Shown: piece by piece, positions 1 to 6,693 of the stretch | How the letters are laid out: each line of letters begins with the position of its first letter | Numbering within the stretch: position 1 is the stretch's first letter | NCBI GenBank assembly: GCA_016929465.1 | Contig: JAFGIT010000359.1 | Location: forward strand, 1 to 11,474 | Direction: 5' to 3' | Source of the DNA: Candidatus Coatesiibacteriota bacterium | GTDB taxonomy: Bacteria > B130-G9 | DNA length: 11,474 bases | Position numbers and translations under genes: made by a program | The notes under the pieces: generated by a model | Told to the model about the DNA's origin: nothing | Seen by the model: the letters and a program-made list of their open reading frames with translations, nothing else | Database searches by the model: none

Positions 1-2180
1 ACGTTAGTGTAGAAGGGATCGGAATAGACGCCTTCCGCGTGATAGTCATCATCACCCGATACATCGACGATCGCCCCGATGCCGAGGGTGCCGCCGAAAG
101 CCTGGCTATACTGCAGACAGTCATACGAGTCGTTCCCTTCGAGGTCCATCAGAAGGCCAAGCCCGCAGCGTGCCGCTCCCTGCGACCAATAGGCAAACTG
201 GGAGTTCGTGTCGTAAGTGTCGCCGCCCTCGTAATCGACCAGTATCCCGGCGCCGTGCCAGGCAGCTGCGATACTCGATTGGCCCCCAGAGTATTCATCG
301 CTTCCGGATAGGTCGAATATCGCGCCGATGCCGAACAGGCCGCAGCATAGGTTGAACGCCCCAGAGCCGCCGGAGTATCTGTCATTTCCGGAGATGTCTA
401 TGATCGCGCCTATCGGGTCACTGAACGATCTCGGGATTGCATGGCTTCCTATGTAGCTGTCATCCCCACCGAGGTCGATTATCAGCGAGTAGTTGTCGAA
501 AACCTGCTGGTTCCCCGTCCCGCAGATCAGGACTTCAGAATCGCCGACGCTGAATTCGATTGTATCGAATGAGGTGGGTGCGATGGTGTTAGTCTCGAGA
601 TACTCCCTTAGAGAGTCGATGGCCGAAGCCACACCCGTCAGGAATGCACTCGTTGCGCTGCCGAGGGCAGGCAGATCGGTGTGGTACATCGCGTCGAAGC
701 CGGGGGCATTTGCGTTCGAGTAATTCCACCAGGGTTCGCTGACCAGGTTGTAAAGGTCCGCGCGATCGACGTTGTCTAAACTGGCTTCAGAGATGCCGAG
801 GCTGGACGCCAGGAATGGCTTATCGAATGCCGACTCGACTGATGGAGCAGCGTTGGTCGAGGCTTCGACGATAAGTCCCACGAAATCCTGTATCTCGGCT
901 GGAAGCGTATCCCAATTGGTCTCGTCGGCTATGGTCTTGAACTCATAAACGACTGGGAGAGAGTCCTTGCCGCCAATTGGCTTCTTTCCTGCCCGGCTTT
1001 CCTCCTGCCCTTCGAAGGCGAGCAGGTCGAAGCAGTACGTCGCGCAAGCCGCCGGATCGTCGCTATTAGCGAGGAGGAAGTCGCTGACCTCGCCGGTGAA
1101 GGCCGTGATGTCGTTGACATTGCGCCATAAATCCCAGACCTGATGCAATCGAAATTCGTGGCCATAGTAGTTGCACATCTCCATTGTCTCTTCGGTATAT
1201 CCGAATGGCTCCCCCTCGTGCCCTATATTCGAGCAGACGTAATCCCAGAGGTCATCCGGCGGGATGAGGTCGATGCGTTCACCGGAAGGGCGCTCATGGA
1301 CGCCGAATGGCCATGAGACCATCTCGACATCTCTGAGCCATTCCCCGGTCGCGTCATCTACGAGCACCGCATACCAGTTGTGGATTCCCTTTGGCACCCA
1401 TTCTGCAAGTGGTATCGAATCAATCTGGTAGTCGCTGATGGAGAATCCGGGGGGAAGCGTCAGACTGGTGCCCTGGGGAATCGTGCTATATGAAGGCCAG
1501 AAGAAGAGGTCGTCGCCCAGACCAGCTGCAATGAATGCAGTAACCTGGTACTCATTATAGCCGGGATTTTCCAAGCTCGCATAGACCTCCATCGTGTCGC
1601 CTGGTAGGTAAGGCGTCATCCCATCGGGCTGTCGATTGAGGCCAAGGTTGATCGTGGGCCTCTCTTCGAAGAGGAGCTCATCGATCACCGAGGTAATCTC
1701 CTTTTCGCGACCGGTGCGATAGCCGAGCTCAATCGCCTTGATCACCCTGTCCCTGCCAATCAAATAGAACACAGGCAGATGGCCATCCTCGTCCCCACGG
1801 TACGAGGACCAGCAATTCCCCGAGCTGTCCATCGCGAGTGGGAAGTTGATGCCGTGTTCGTCGCGGAACGCGGACAGGTCGGCGGATGTATCTCCCTGAT
1901 CGACATCCACCCCGAGAACAGTCACGCCCCAGTCCTTATAGACCTGATGGACGTTCGCCTCGTATGCCGGCGCTGCCTTGATACAGCGGGAATCGCTCAC
2001 TGCAAGGCAAAAGAGGACGATGATCTGGTCGGAGTAGTCCGATAGGCTTATGGCCCCGCCCTCGAGTGCCTCAACTGTGCAATCTGTGGCAATTCCACCA
2101 ACCTCGGGAAATGCGACGGAAAGGGCTGGCGTCAGCGCAATCAGCCCAAGCAAAATCGATGCTATCGTTCTTGTCTTCAT
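1..2180 (-). CDS. Secreted multidomain protein: thioredoxin-like domain, beta-sandwich, GxDxY solenoid (partial)
   Basis: The reading frame is open from an ATG at 2180-2178 to base 1 (726 codons), so the C-terminus lies outside the window. GGAG at 2190-2187, 6 nt before the ATG, supports the start. Residues 1-23 form a signal peptide (KTR, then a hydrophobic stretch ending ALSVA). Residues about 28-165 resemble a TlpA/AhpC-type thioredoxin fold: strand IIVLF, Cys66-x4-Pro71, helix, VTVLGVDVDQG, and LPVFYLI in the cis-Pro position. The usual CxxC appears as D63-S-R-C66, so the first (nucleophilic) cysteine is missing and disulfide chemistry of the normal type is doubtful. Residues about 174-290 form a beta-sandwich similar to the one in the upstream gene. 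Residues about 292-560 match nothing I recognise. Residues about 566 onward are tandem GxDxY repeats. The upstream gene is 76 nt away on the same strand. Function is unknown; export to the periplasm or cell surface is inferred from the signal peptide. Confidence 0.88.
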   Translation of the reverse strand, partial: MKTRTIASILLGLIALTPALSVAFPEVGGIATDCTVEALEGGAISLSDYSDQIIVLFCLAVSDSRCIKAAPAYEANVHQVYKDWGVTVLGVDVDQGDTSADLSAFRDEHGINFPLAMDSSGNCWSSYRGDEDGHLPVFYLIGRDRVIKAIELGYRTGREKEITSVIDELLFEERPTINLGLNRQPDGMTPYLPGDTMEVYASLENPGYNEYQVTAFIAAGLGDDLFFWPSYSTIPQGTSLTLPPGFSISDYQIDSIPLAEWVPKGIHNWYAVLVDDATGEWLRDVEMVSWPFGVHERPSGERIDLIPPDDLWDYVCSNIGHEGEPFGYTEETMEMCNYYGHEFRLHQVWDLWRNVNDITAFTGEVSDFLLANSDDPAACATYCFDLLAFEGQEESRAGKKPIGGKDSLPVVYEFKTIADETNWDTLPAEIQDFVGLIVEASTNAAPSVESAFDKPFLASSLGISEASLDNVDRADLYNLVSEPWWNYSNANAPGFDAMYHTDLPALGSATSAFLTGVASAIDSLREYLETNTIAPTSFDTIEFSVGDSEVLICGTGNQQVFDNYSLIIDLGGDDSYIGSHAIPRSFSDPIGAIIDISGNDRYSGGSGAFNLCCGLFGIGAIFDLSGSDEYSGGQSSIAAAWHGAGILVDYEGGDTYDTNSQFAYWSQGAARCGLGLLMDLEGNDSYDCLQYSQAFGGTLGIGAIVDVSGDDDYHAEGVYSDPFYTN
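27..485 (-). repeat. Protein-level tandem repeat (about 27 residues) with GxDxY motif
   Basis: Six copies of a D-x-x-G-x-D-x-Y core are encoded here, with the tyrosines at residues 576, 602, 630, 656, 686 and 713 of the gene at 1-2180 (spacing 26, 28, 26, 30 and 27). Cores read GGDDSY, SGNDRY, SGSDEY, EGGDTY, EGNDSY and SGDDDY. Most are preceded by a hydrophobic strand of the form G-hydrophobic-G-hydrophobic3-D (for example GIGAIFDLSG, GIGAIVDVSG). The regular spacing with a buried-strand pattern suggests a parallel beta-solenoid. The Asp/Gly-rich turns recall RTX-type calcium-binding repeats but have a different length and spacing, so calcium binding is only a guess. The array may continue beyond base 1. 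Confidence 0.8.
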
Positions 2181-2256
2181 CAATATCTCCAAATTAACTG
2201 TGAATATTCATCTATTGCATGATGCGTACGGCAGCTTTGGGAGTCATGTGAACTAG

Positions 2257-3516
2257 TCAATTCGACCTTCGCGCTATACGGAAACCTATGCTGAAATTCC
2301 TGTATTCCGGCTGAAGCCACCCGCGGTTTGCCGAACGGCACCTGGTGTCGTAGTCGTCCCATGCCCCACCCCGTATAACGCGGGAATCGCCTGTTTCGGG
2401 GCCAGTTGGATTCTCGTCCGGATTTGGTCTGGTGTTGTAGTAGTTGAATGCATACCAGTCAGTGCACCATTCCGAGATATTGCCGGACATGTCATAGAGA
2501 CCAGTAGTTGTCGGAATTAGCTGTCCGACGGGCTGAGGGCCAGAGAATTCCGCGTGGGGCTCCGTCCATCGACTGTTGTATGCATTCTTGTCATACCAGC
2601 AGTATTGCTTCATGACATCCTCGCTGCTGCTGTCACCCCAATAAAAGCGGGTAGTCATGCTGTCGCGGCACGCATACTCCCACTCGGCGGCAGTCGGAAG
2701 GCGATAGCCGTCCGCGGCGTAGTCACAGGTGACATCGGCGCCGATTATGTGATTGCCGTCATATCTCAAATTCGTCAGCTGGTAGCAGTGAGCGGCTCCG
2801 GCCATCTGGGACATCTCGTTGCAGAAACTCGCGCAGTCAAACCAGGTCACTCGCTCAACGGGCTGATCGGCACCATCAAACCAGGAATCGTTCCATCCCA
2901 TGACCTTCTCCCATTGCGCCTGAGTGATCTCGGTCTGGGAGATCTGGAAGGCAGACATTTTGACCGTGCGCGGCGGTGCTTCATCATCATCCCGGCCGGG
3001 CTCAGTGAACGGTGAGCCCATCACGAACTCGCCGGAAGGTATCGTAACCATGGTAATGTCGGTCGAAGGGCCTGTTCCAGAGCCGTATTTGAACGGCGCC
3101 AGGTCGGCGTTTGCCACCCATTCGAATGTGCCGGGATAGGTCAGAAGCGCGGCGAAGCTGTAATCTCCCTCCACATCAATCGGTGGAGAAGCGCTGGGCA
3201 AGTCGATCATCCAGAACGACGTCGGAGGCAGATCGAACCAGGCCGGAACGAATATGCCCATGATCCATGGCTCAATCGAACTGCTCCAACCGTCATATTG
3301 ATAGGACCAGATCGAGCCACTCGGCAAAATCAGCCCGACATAGACATCGACGGATATATCCTCGCTGTCGTTGATTGCCGACAAGAAGACCTCGATGGTG
3401 TCGCCGGATTCATACTCGTCTCGAGCTATATCTACGACGACGAACGGCGCTGCATATATCACGGTCGAGATGACAAGAATGCAGATTGACGCGACGCGTG
3501 CGACAATAGTCCTCAT
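2257..3516 (-). CDS. Secreted beta-sandwich + SUMF1/FGE-like (formylglycine-generating-enzyme-type) domain protein
   Basis: The protein is 419 aa from an ATG at 3516, which has a strong GGAGGGAG ribosome site just upstream. A longer frame back to 3621 exists, but it would bury the signal peptide. Residues 1-23 form a signal peptide ending VIYAA. Residues 24-145 form a beta-sandwich (ESGDTIEVFLSAIN, FDLPP, GDYSFAALL). Residues about 152-417 are a SUMF1/FGE-sulfatase domain with family landmarks: IPSGEFVMGS (159-168), ISQTEITQAQWEKVMG, RLPTAAEWEYACR (272-284), SGNISEWCTDWY (344-355) and the C-terminal RVIRGGAW...RSANR...GFR. At the copper/catalytic cysteine pair of true FGE, the first position appears to be Asp388 while Cys393 is kept, so genuine sulfatase activation is unlikely. 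Many bacterial SUMF1 proteins have other or non-enzymatic roles. It probably forms an operon with the downstream secreted protein, 76 nt away. Confidence 0.88.
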   Translation of the reverse strand: MRTIVARVASICILVISTVIYAAPFVVVDIARDEYESGDTIEVFLSAINDSEDISVDVYVGLILPSGSIWSYQYDGWSSSIEPWIMGIFVPAWFDLPPTSFWMIDLPSASPPIDVEGDYSFAALLTYPGTFEWVANADLAPFKYGSGTGPSTDITMVTIPSGEFVMGSPFTEPGRDDDEAPPRTVKMSAFQISQTEITQAQWEKVMGWNDSWFDGADQPVERVTWFDCASFCNEMSQMAGAAHCYQLTNLRYDGNHIIGADVTCDYAADGYRLPTAAEWEYACRDSMTTRFYWGDSSSEDVMKQYCWYDKNAYNSRWTEPHAEFSGPQPVGQLIPTTTGLYDMSGNISEWCTDWYAFNYYNTRPNPDENPTGPETGDSRVIRGGAWDDYDTRCRSANRGWLQPEYRNFSIGFRIARRSN

Positions 3517-3541
3517 TTGGCTCTCCCTCCGACGGTAATGG

Positions 3542-3570
3542 ATTTCAACTCGCCCAGAATTAACAGTCAA
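3542..3570 (-). promoter_or_regulatory. Candidate sigma70-type promoter for the SUMF1-domain gene
   Basis: On the minus strand, TTGACT (3570-3565) and TGAAAT (3547-3542) are separated by 17 nt. This matches 5/6 and 4/6 of the consensus hexamers and would start transcription roughly 20 nt before the ATG at 3516. A competing pair further upstream, TTGCAC (3621-3616) and TAATAT (3598-3593), also has a 17-nt spacer but a weaker -35. The choice between them is uncertain. Confidence 0.3.
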
Positions 3571-3781
3571 AATCGAGTAGTACCCTGCACCTATATTATG
3601 TTCATAGTACAACGAGTGCAATATACGGCCCCGGTTTGGATCCGACCGAGACCATTGCCTTATTAGCGTTCGAACTCCCTGGTGTCACCGATGGAGGTTC
3701 GAGGATATCGCCTAATTTCAATTCGGTGGAGCCGCGAAAGGGATTGCGGGTGTCTAGCTTCCAGTGTAAATTAGGAGGTCT

Positions 3782-3800
3782 ATTCCCGGGCCCGGGGAAT
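3782..3800. repeat. GC-rich palindrome, possible operator
   Basis: CCCGGGCCCGGG at 3785-3796 is a perfect 12-bp palindrome. It is extended by ATT on the left and AAT on the right, with one extra G (3797) breaking the symmetry. It lies about 55 nt before the start of the SGNH-type gene. No T-run follows, so it does not look like an intrinsic terminator. It could be a protein-binding site or chance. Confidence 0.35.
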
Positions 3801-3855
3801 TTGGAAAGCGACTATTCTGGTTGGACATCCGAGAAATGAAAGGAGAGCTGCAGCC

Positions 3856-5127
3856 TTGAGCATCGCCGGCAAGAGCAAGAAGTACGCCATGAACCTGCTG
3901 GTTCTAGTCATATCGCTGTTAGTCTCCTCGCTGGTTGCAGAGTTGGTGCTGCACATTTTCGTTGCGGGCGGTCCGCCGAAGGTACCTACGCAGTTCTTCG
4001 AGTACAATGCAGAGCTCGGCTGGAGCAAGATCCCCAATAGGGACGGCTGGTATATGAGCCCAGAATATACCGTTCACAAGAAGATGAACTCCAAGGGCCT
4101 CAGGGGGCCTGAATGCCCATATCAGAAACCCGAGAATGAATACAGGATCCTCTGCCTGGGGGATTCATATTGCGAGGGCATTTCGGTCGATATCGATGAC
4201 CTCTTCATCACGAGGCTCGAGGAAGCGCTCAATGATCGCGATGACGGGCGTGACTACCGAGTAATCAACGGCGGGACATCGGCGTATAGCAATGATCAGG
4301 AGCTCCTTTTCTTTGAAATCGAGGGGCATAAATATAATCCTGACCTGGTGATATTGCTCGTTTGCTTGAACGACATCTGGCACAACATCCGAAATCACTA
4401 CGGGATATGGCCAAAGCCGGTATTCGAGATTGATGATGGCGAGCTCAAACTCACGAACTCGCCGGTGCCTGAGTTCGTCATTCCGGAGGCCGAGCCTCCT
4501 GATGAGGTCGCAATGAAATTCACAGCTCCCGCGATCAAGGAGTGGCTCAATGAGAACTCCCGGATTTACTCATTCATTCGGAGAAATGTCAGAAGCAGCG
4601 ACTGGCTGTATAGAGTTGCGCTGAAGCTGGGATTGGCGCATAAGATCGAGGCCCCCGATATGCCTCCTATAGAGGGCGTTCCCGCTGTATCGCCACTCCC
4701 CGAGGAATATAAGGTCTGGAATAAGACCCCTCCTCCGGATATAAAGCGGGCCTGGCTGGTGACCGAGGCGATACTTGCGCGGCTCAAGCGAAAGGTAAGG
4801 GCCGCCGGGGCAGAACTACTCGTCTTCTATATTCCGGATAAGGGCAGCGTCGAGGAGAAGCCCATGAGGACGACGATGCAAAATTATGGGCTGACCGATG
4901 AGCATTTCGATCTAACCAAGCCCGCCAAGGACATCAAGGCGATCTGCGATAGGCTCTCGATCTCCTGCATCGAGCCCACTGAGCAATTCCGACAGGAAGC
5001 GCTTCGTCTCGGAAAGCTGGACAGGGGCCTCCACTTCAAATTCGACGGTCATTGGTCCAAAGATGGCAACCGGTTCGTCGCAAAAATTCTGCAGGATGAG
5101 ATCGAGGGCAGATTCCTGAAGAAATGA
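3856..5127 (+). CDS. Membrane-anchored SGNH/GDSL-type hydrolase family protein
   Basis: The protein is 423 aa from a TTG start, chosen because AGGAGAG at 3841-3847 is well placed; the next in-frame ATG (residue 12) has no clear ribosome site. A basic N-terminus and one transmembrane segment (about 12-36) would anchor the protein with its catalytic part outside the cytoplasm. Residues 46-100 carry the usual lead-in of this group (LGWSKIPN, MNSKGLRG). SGNH landmarks follow: block I LGDSYCEG with Ser104, block II GG139-140, block III as CLND (Asn172; the usual Gly is replaced), and DGHW with Asp397 and His399 near the end. The insert of about 185-320 is unassigned. Relatives act as esterases or as acetyl-transfer or deacetylation partners in exopolysaccharide and cell-wall modification. 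The substrate cannot be told here, since no polysaccharide genes are adjacent. It appears to be a single-gene unit. Confidence 0.85.
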   Translation: MSIAGKSKKYAMNLLVLVISLLVSSLVAELVLHIFVAGGPPKVPTQFFEYNAELGWSKIPNRDGWYMSPEYTVHKKMNSKGLRGPECPYQKPENEYRILCLGDSYCEGISVDIDDLFITRLEEALNDRDDGRDYRVINGGTSAYSNDQELLFFEIEGHKYNPDLVILLVCLNDIWHNIRNHYGIWPKPVFEIDDGELKLTNSPVPEFVIPEAEPPDEVAMKFTAPAIKEWLNENSRIYSFIRRNVRSSDWLYRVALKLGLAHKIEAPDMPPIEGVPAVSPLPEEYKVWNKTPPPDIKRAWLVTEAILARLKRKVRAAGAELLVFYIPDKGSVEEKPMRTTMQNYGLTDEHFDLTKPAKDIKAICDRLSISCIEPTEQFRQEALRLGKLDRGLHFKFDGHWSKDGNRFVAKILQDEIEGRFLKK

Positions 5128-5135
5128 ATTGATTG

Positions 5136-5186
5136 CTGATTGGGGATTTTGAATTGCGGATTAGACGGTGCCGAATCCCCTATCAG
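5136..5186. terminator. Long inverted repeat in convergent gap, possible bidirectional terminator
   Basis: Arms at 5136-5148 (CTGATTGGGGATT) and 5174-5186 (AATCCCCTATCAG) pair over 13 bp with a single T-T mismatch, around a 25-nt loop. It sits between the stops of two convergent genes (5127 and 5224), where a shared terminator would be expected. Neither side carries a clear U-tract, so an intrinsic terminator is not proven; an mRNA 3'-end stabilising hairpin or a repeat remnant are alternatives. Confidence 0.45.
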
Positions 5187-5223
5187 TCAGGTGACTACGG
5201 CTCGCATCTGCCCTTTGATTGAA

Positions 5224-6183
5224 CTAGAGCGATGCGTGGGGATCGATGCCGTTTACCGTGAGAATCAGATGCTCCATCGTCTTGAGTATCTCGCCCATGT
5301 ATTCATCTACGGCCCTGACGCTTCCAGGTAGCGAATAGACCAGCATCTTCCCTATCACGCCGGCCACAGCGCGGCTCAAGAGAGCGTTTGGCTTTTCCGT
5401 GCCGTATTTAATACGAATGTGCTCCATTATTCCGGGAATGAGCTTGTCGCAGAGCTCCGCCATCACGTCTGGCGTATGATCTCTGGGCCCAAGGCCGGTT
5501 CCGCCGGTCGTTATCAAGACGTCAATCCCATCGCTCTCAGCGGCCCTGATGCGGTCCCTCAGCTCAACCGGATCGTCCGACTGGATATTATTTTCTATGT
5601 TGAACCACCAGCGACTTGGCCCCAGCCAATCCTCGAGAGCGGCTGATACCCGGGGACCACTCCTATCTTCATATTCCCCCCGACTTGCGCGGTCGCTCAG
5701 CGTGATAACCAGGAAAGATAGCGGCCTTGGATAGTGTTTGATCATGTCTCCGGCCCTTACCTCGCCGGGAAAGAGCGTCCTGCAGAAAATGCCCTCCTTC
5801 GGCATGACACACTTTCCCACCTGCTGGAATATTGCGCAGCCGTCGGGATGACATGCTTTGCCGATCTGCGTGACCTCCAGGGAGACTCCTGCGACCTCAA
5901 ATCTATCGAAGATCCCGACATGAGACAGGTCGATTCCGCGGGTAGTGATGTTCTCCGCGAATTCCCCGGGATGGAATTCCCTCCCGACGCGCTCCGAGAA
6001 TCGCTCGATGCTCTCCATGCTTAGCAAACTGACCTGTCTGTGCCAATTCCCGGCATGGGCATCGGCTCTGATTCCATTTGCATCTATCGAGATCTGTGGG
6101 GCTGGCTTCTTCACGGTGCCCTTTTCAGTCGAGATGTTTACGGAAGCCACCTTGCCCTCTTGCATGGAACGCTTATTGTGCAT
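5224..6183 (-). CDS. MOSC domain - molybdopterin adenylyltransferase (Mog/MoaB-like) fusion
   Basis: The protein is 319 aa with an ATG at 6183 and AAGGAG about 7 nt upstream. Residues about 10-150 are a MOSC domain: GIRADAHAGNWHRQVSLLS, PGEFAENITTRGIDL, then a cysteine-rich strand GKACHPDGCAIF...GKCVMPKEGIFCR with Cys111, 116, 125 and 134, and GD145-146. Residues about 155-312 are a MoaB/Mog domain: VITLSDRASRGEYEDRSGP, DVLITTGGTGLGPRDHTPD (221-239, with the pterin-binding GGTG and following Asp/Pro) and VYSLPGSVRAV near the end. The Mog part should adenylylate molybdopterin ahead of metal insertion. MOSC domains are linked to sulfur carriage or cofactor binding; here the role is inferred. 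The gene is last in the moa operon, 28 nt after moaC, which supports a cofactor role. Key motifs of both halves are intact. Confidence 0.9.
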   Translation of the reverse strand: MHNKRSMQEGKVASVNISTEKGTVKKPAPQISIDANGIRADAHAGNWHRQVSLLSMESIERFSERVGREFHPGEFAENITTRGIDLSHVGIFDRFEVAGVSLEVTQIGKACHPDGCAIFQQVGKCVMPKEGIFCRTLFPGEVRAGDMIKHYPRPLSFLVITLSDRASRGEYEDRSGPRVSAALEDWLGPSRWWFNIENNIQSDDPVELRDRIRAAESDGIDVLITTGGTGLGPRDHTPDVMAELCDKLIPGIMEHIRIKYGTEKPNALLSRAVAGVIGKMLVYSLPGSVRAVDEYMGEILKTMEHLILTVNGIDPHASL

Positions 6184-6211
6184 CGCTACTCCTTCTAACC
6201 CGGCTACCCTT

Positions 6212-6691
6212 CTATTCTGCGACTTTGCCAGTCTGATCGAGTTCTCTCTTGATCTTCTCCAGCACGACGATATCGCCGATTCTCATGTTCTTATCCACTG
6301 CCTTGCACATGTCGTAAACTGTTAGCAGAGCAACCGAGACCGCGGTCAGTGCCTCCATCTCGATGCCAGTCCTGGCAATGCACGAGACCTGGCTTTCGAC
6401 CCGGACGCCGTCATCGAGTAGTTCTGCCTTCACCTCGACCTTCGTGATTGGCAGCGGGTGACACAGAGGGATTAGCTCGAAGGTCTTTTTCGCTGCCTGG
6501 ATTCCGGCGATCTCCGCTGTTGCGAGCACTCCGCCCTTCTTCATCTTGTTCTTCGCTATCAGCTCGACGGTCTCGCTCAAGAGGTCAATTCGGCCCTCCG
6601 CCCGCGCGATCCTCAGCATGGGTGGTTTCCCGCTCACATCGACCATTCTAGCGCGGCCTTTGTCGTCCGTATGGGAGAACTCAGCGGTCAT
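6212..6691 (-). CDS. moaC: Cyclic pyranopterin monophosphate synthase MoaC
   Basis: The protein is 159 aa. MoaC converts 3',8-cyclo-7,8-dihydro-GTP, the MoaA product, into cPMP in the cytoplasm. Family signatures are complete: FSHTDDKGRARMVDVSGK at 5-22, KKGGVLATAEIAGIQAAKK at 51-69, LIPLCHPLPITKVEV (His78), RTGIEMEALTAVSV and YDMCKAVDK with Asp127 and Lys130, the counterparts of the catalytic Asp/Lys pair. An in-frame GTG at 6697 overlaps the moaA stop as GTGA, but the ATG at 6691 has GGAGG (6702-6698) exactly 6 nt upstream and gives the usual family length, so I prefer it. The ribosome site lies inside the last codons of moaA and only 2 nt separate stop and start, which implies translational coupling. 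Confidence 0.96.
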   Translation of the reverse strand: MTAEFSHTDDKGRARMVDVSGKPPMLRIARAEGRIDLLSETVELIAKNKMKKGGVLATAEIAGIQAAKKTFELIPLCHPLPITKVEVKAELLDDGVRVESQVSCIARTGIEMEALTAVSVALLTVYDMCKAVDKNMRIGDIVVLEKIKRELDQTGKVAE

Positions 6692-6693
6692 TA

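Larger units (their letters stand above)
3517..3855. other. 339-nt non-coding divergent region
   Basis: This gap separates two divergent genes. It holds the ribosome site of the SUMF1-domain gene, a weak minus-strand promoter candidate (3542-3570), and a GC-rich palindrome (3782-3800). AGGAGAG at 3841-3847 serves the TTG start at 3856. A 67-codon open frame at 3636-3839 has no recognisable protein character or ribosome site and is judged non-coding. I find no convincing sigma70 promoter for the plus-strand gene. Confidence 0.6.

Noticed and set aside
1392-1407. A sigma54-like -24/-12 match on the plus strand (TGGCAC, 5 nt, CTGCA).
   Set aside because: It lies inside the coding region of the minus-strand secreted protein, reads antisense to it, and has no gene to drive.
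2554-3015. A 153-codon plus-strand open frame.
   Set aside because: It lies entirely antisense to the conserved SUMF1 domain and encodes nothing recognisable.
3517-3621. N-terminal extension of the SUMF1-domain protein by 35 residues.
   Set aside because: The extension puts a hydrophilic stretch ahead of a clear signal peptide, while the ATG at 3516 has a strong ribosome site.
3636-3839. A 67-codon open frame upstream of the SGNH-type gene.
   Set aside because: It shows no recognisable domain or ribosome site, and the palindrome runs through it; it is best explained as non-coding DNA.
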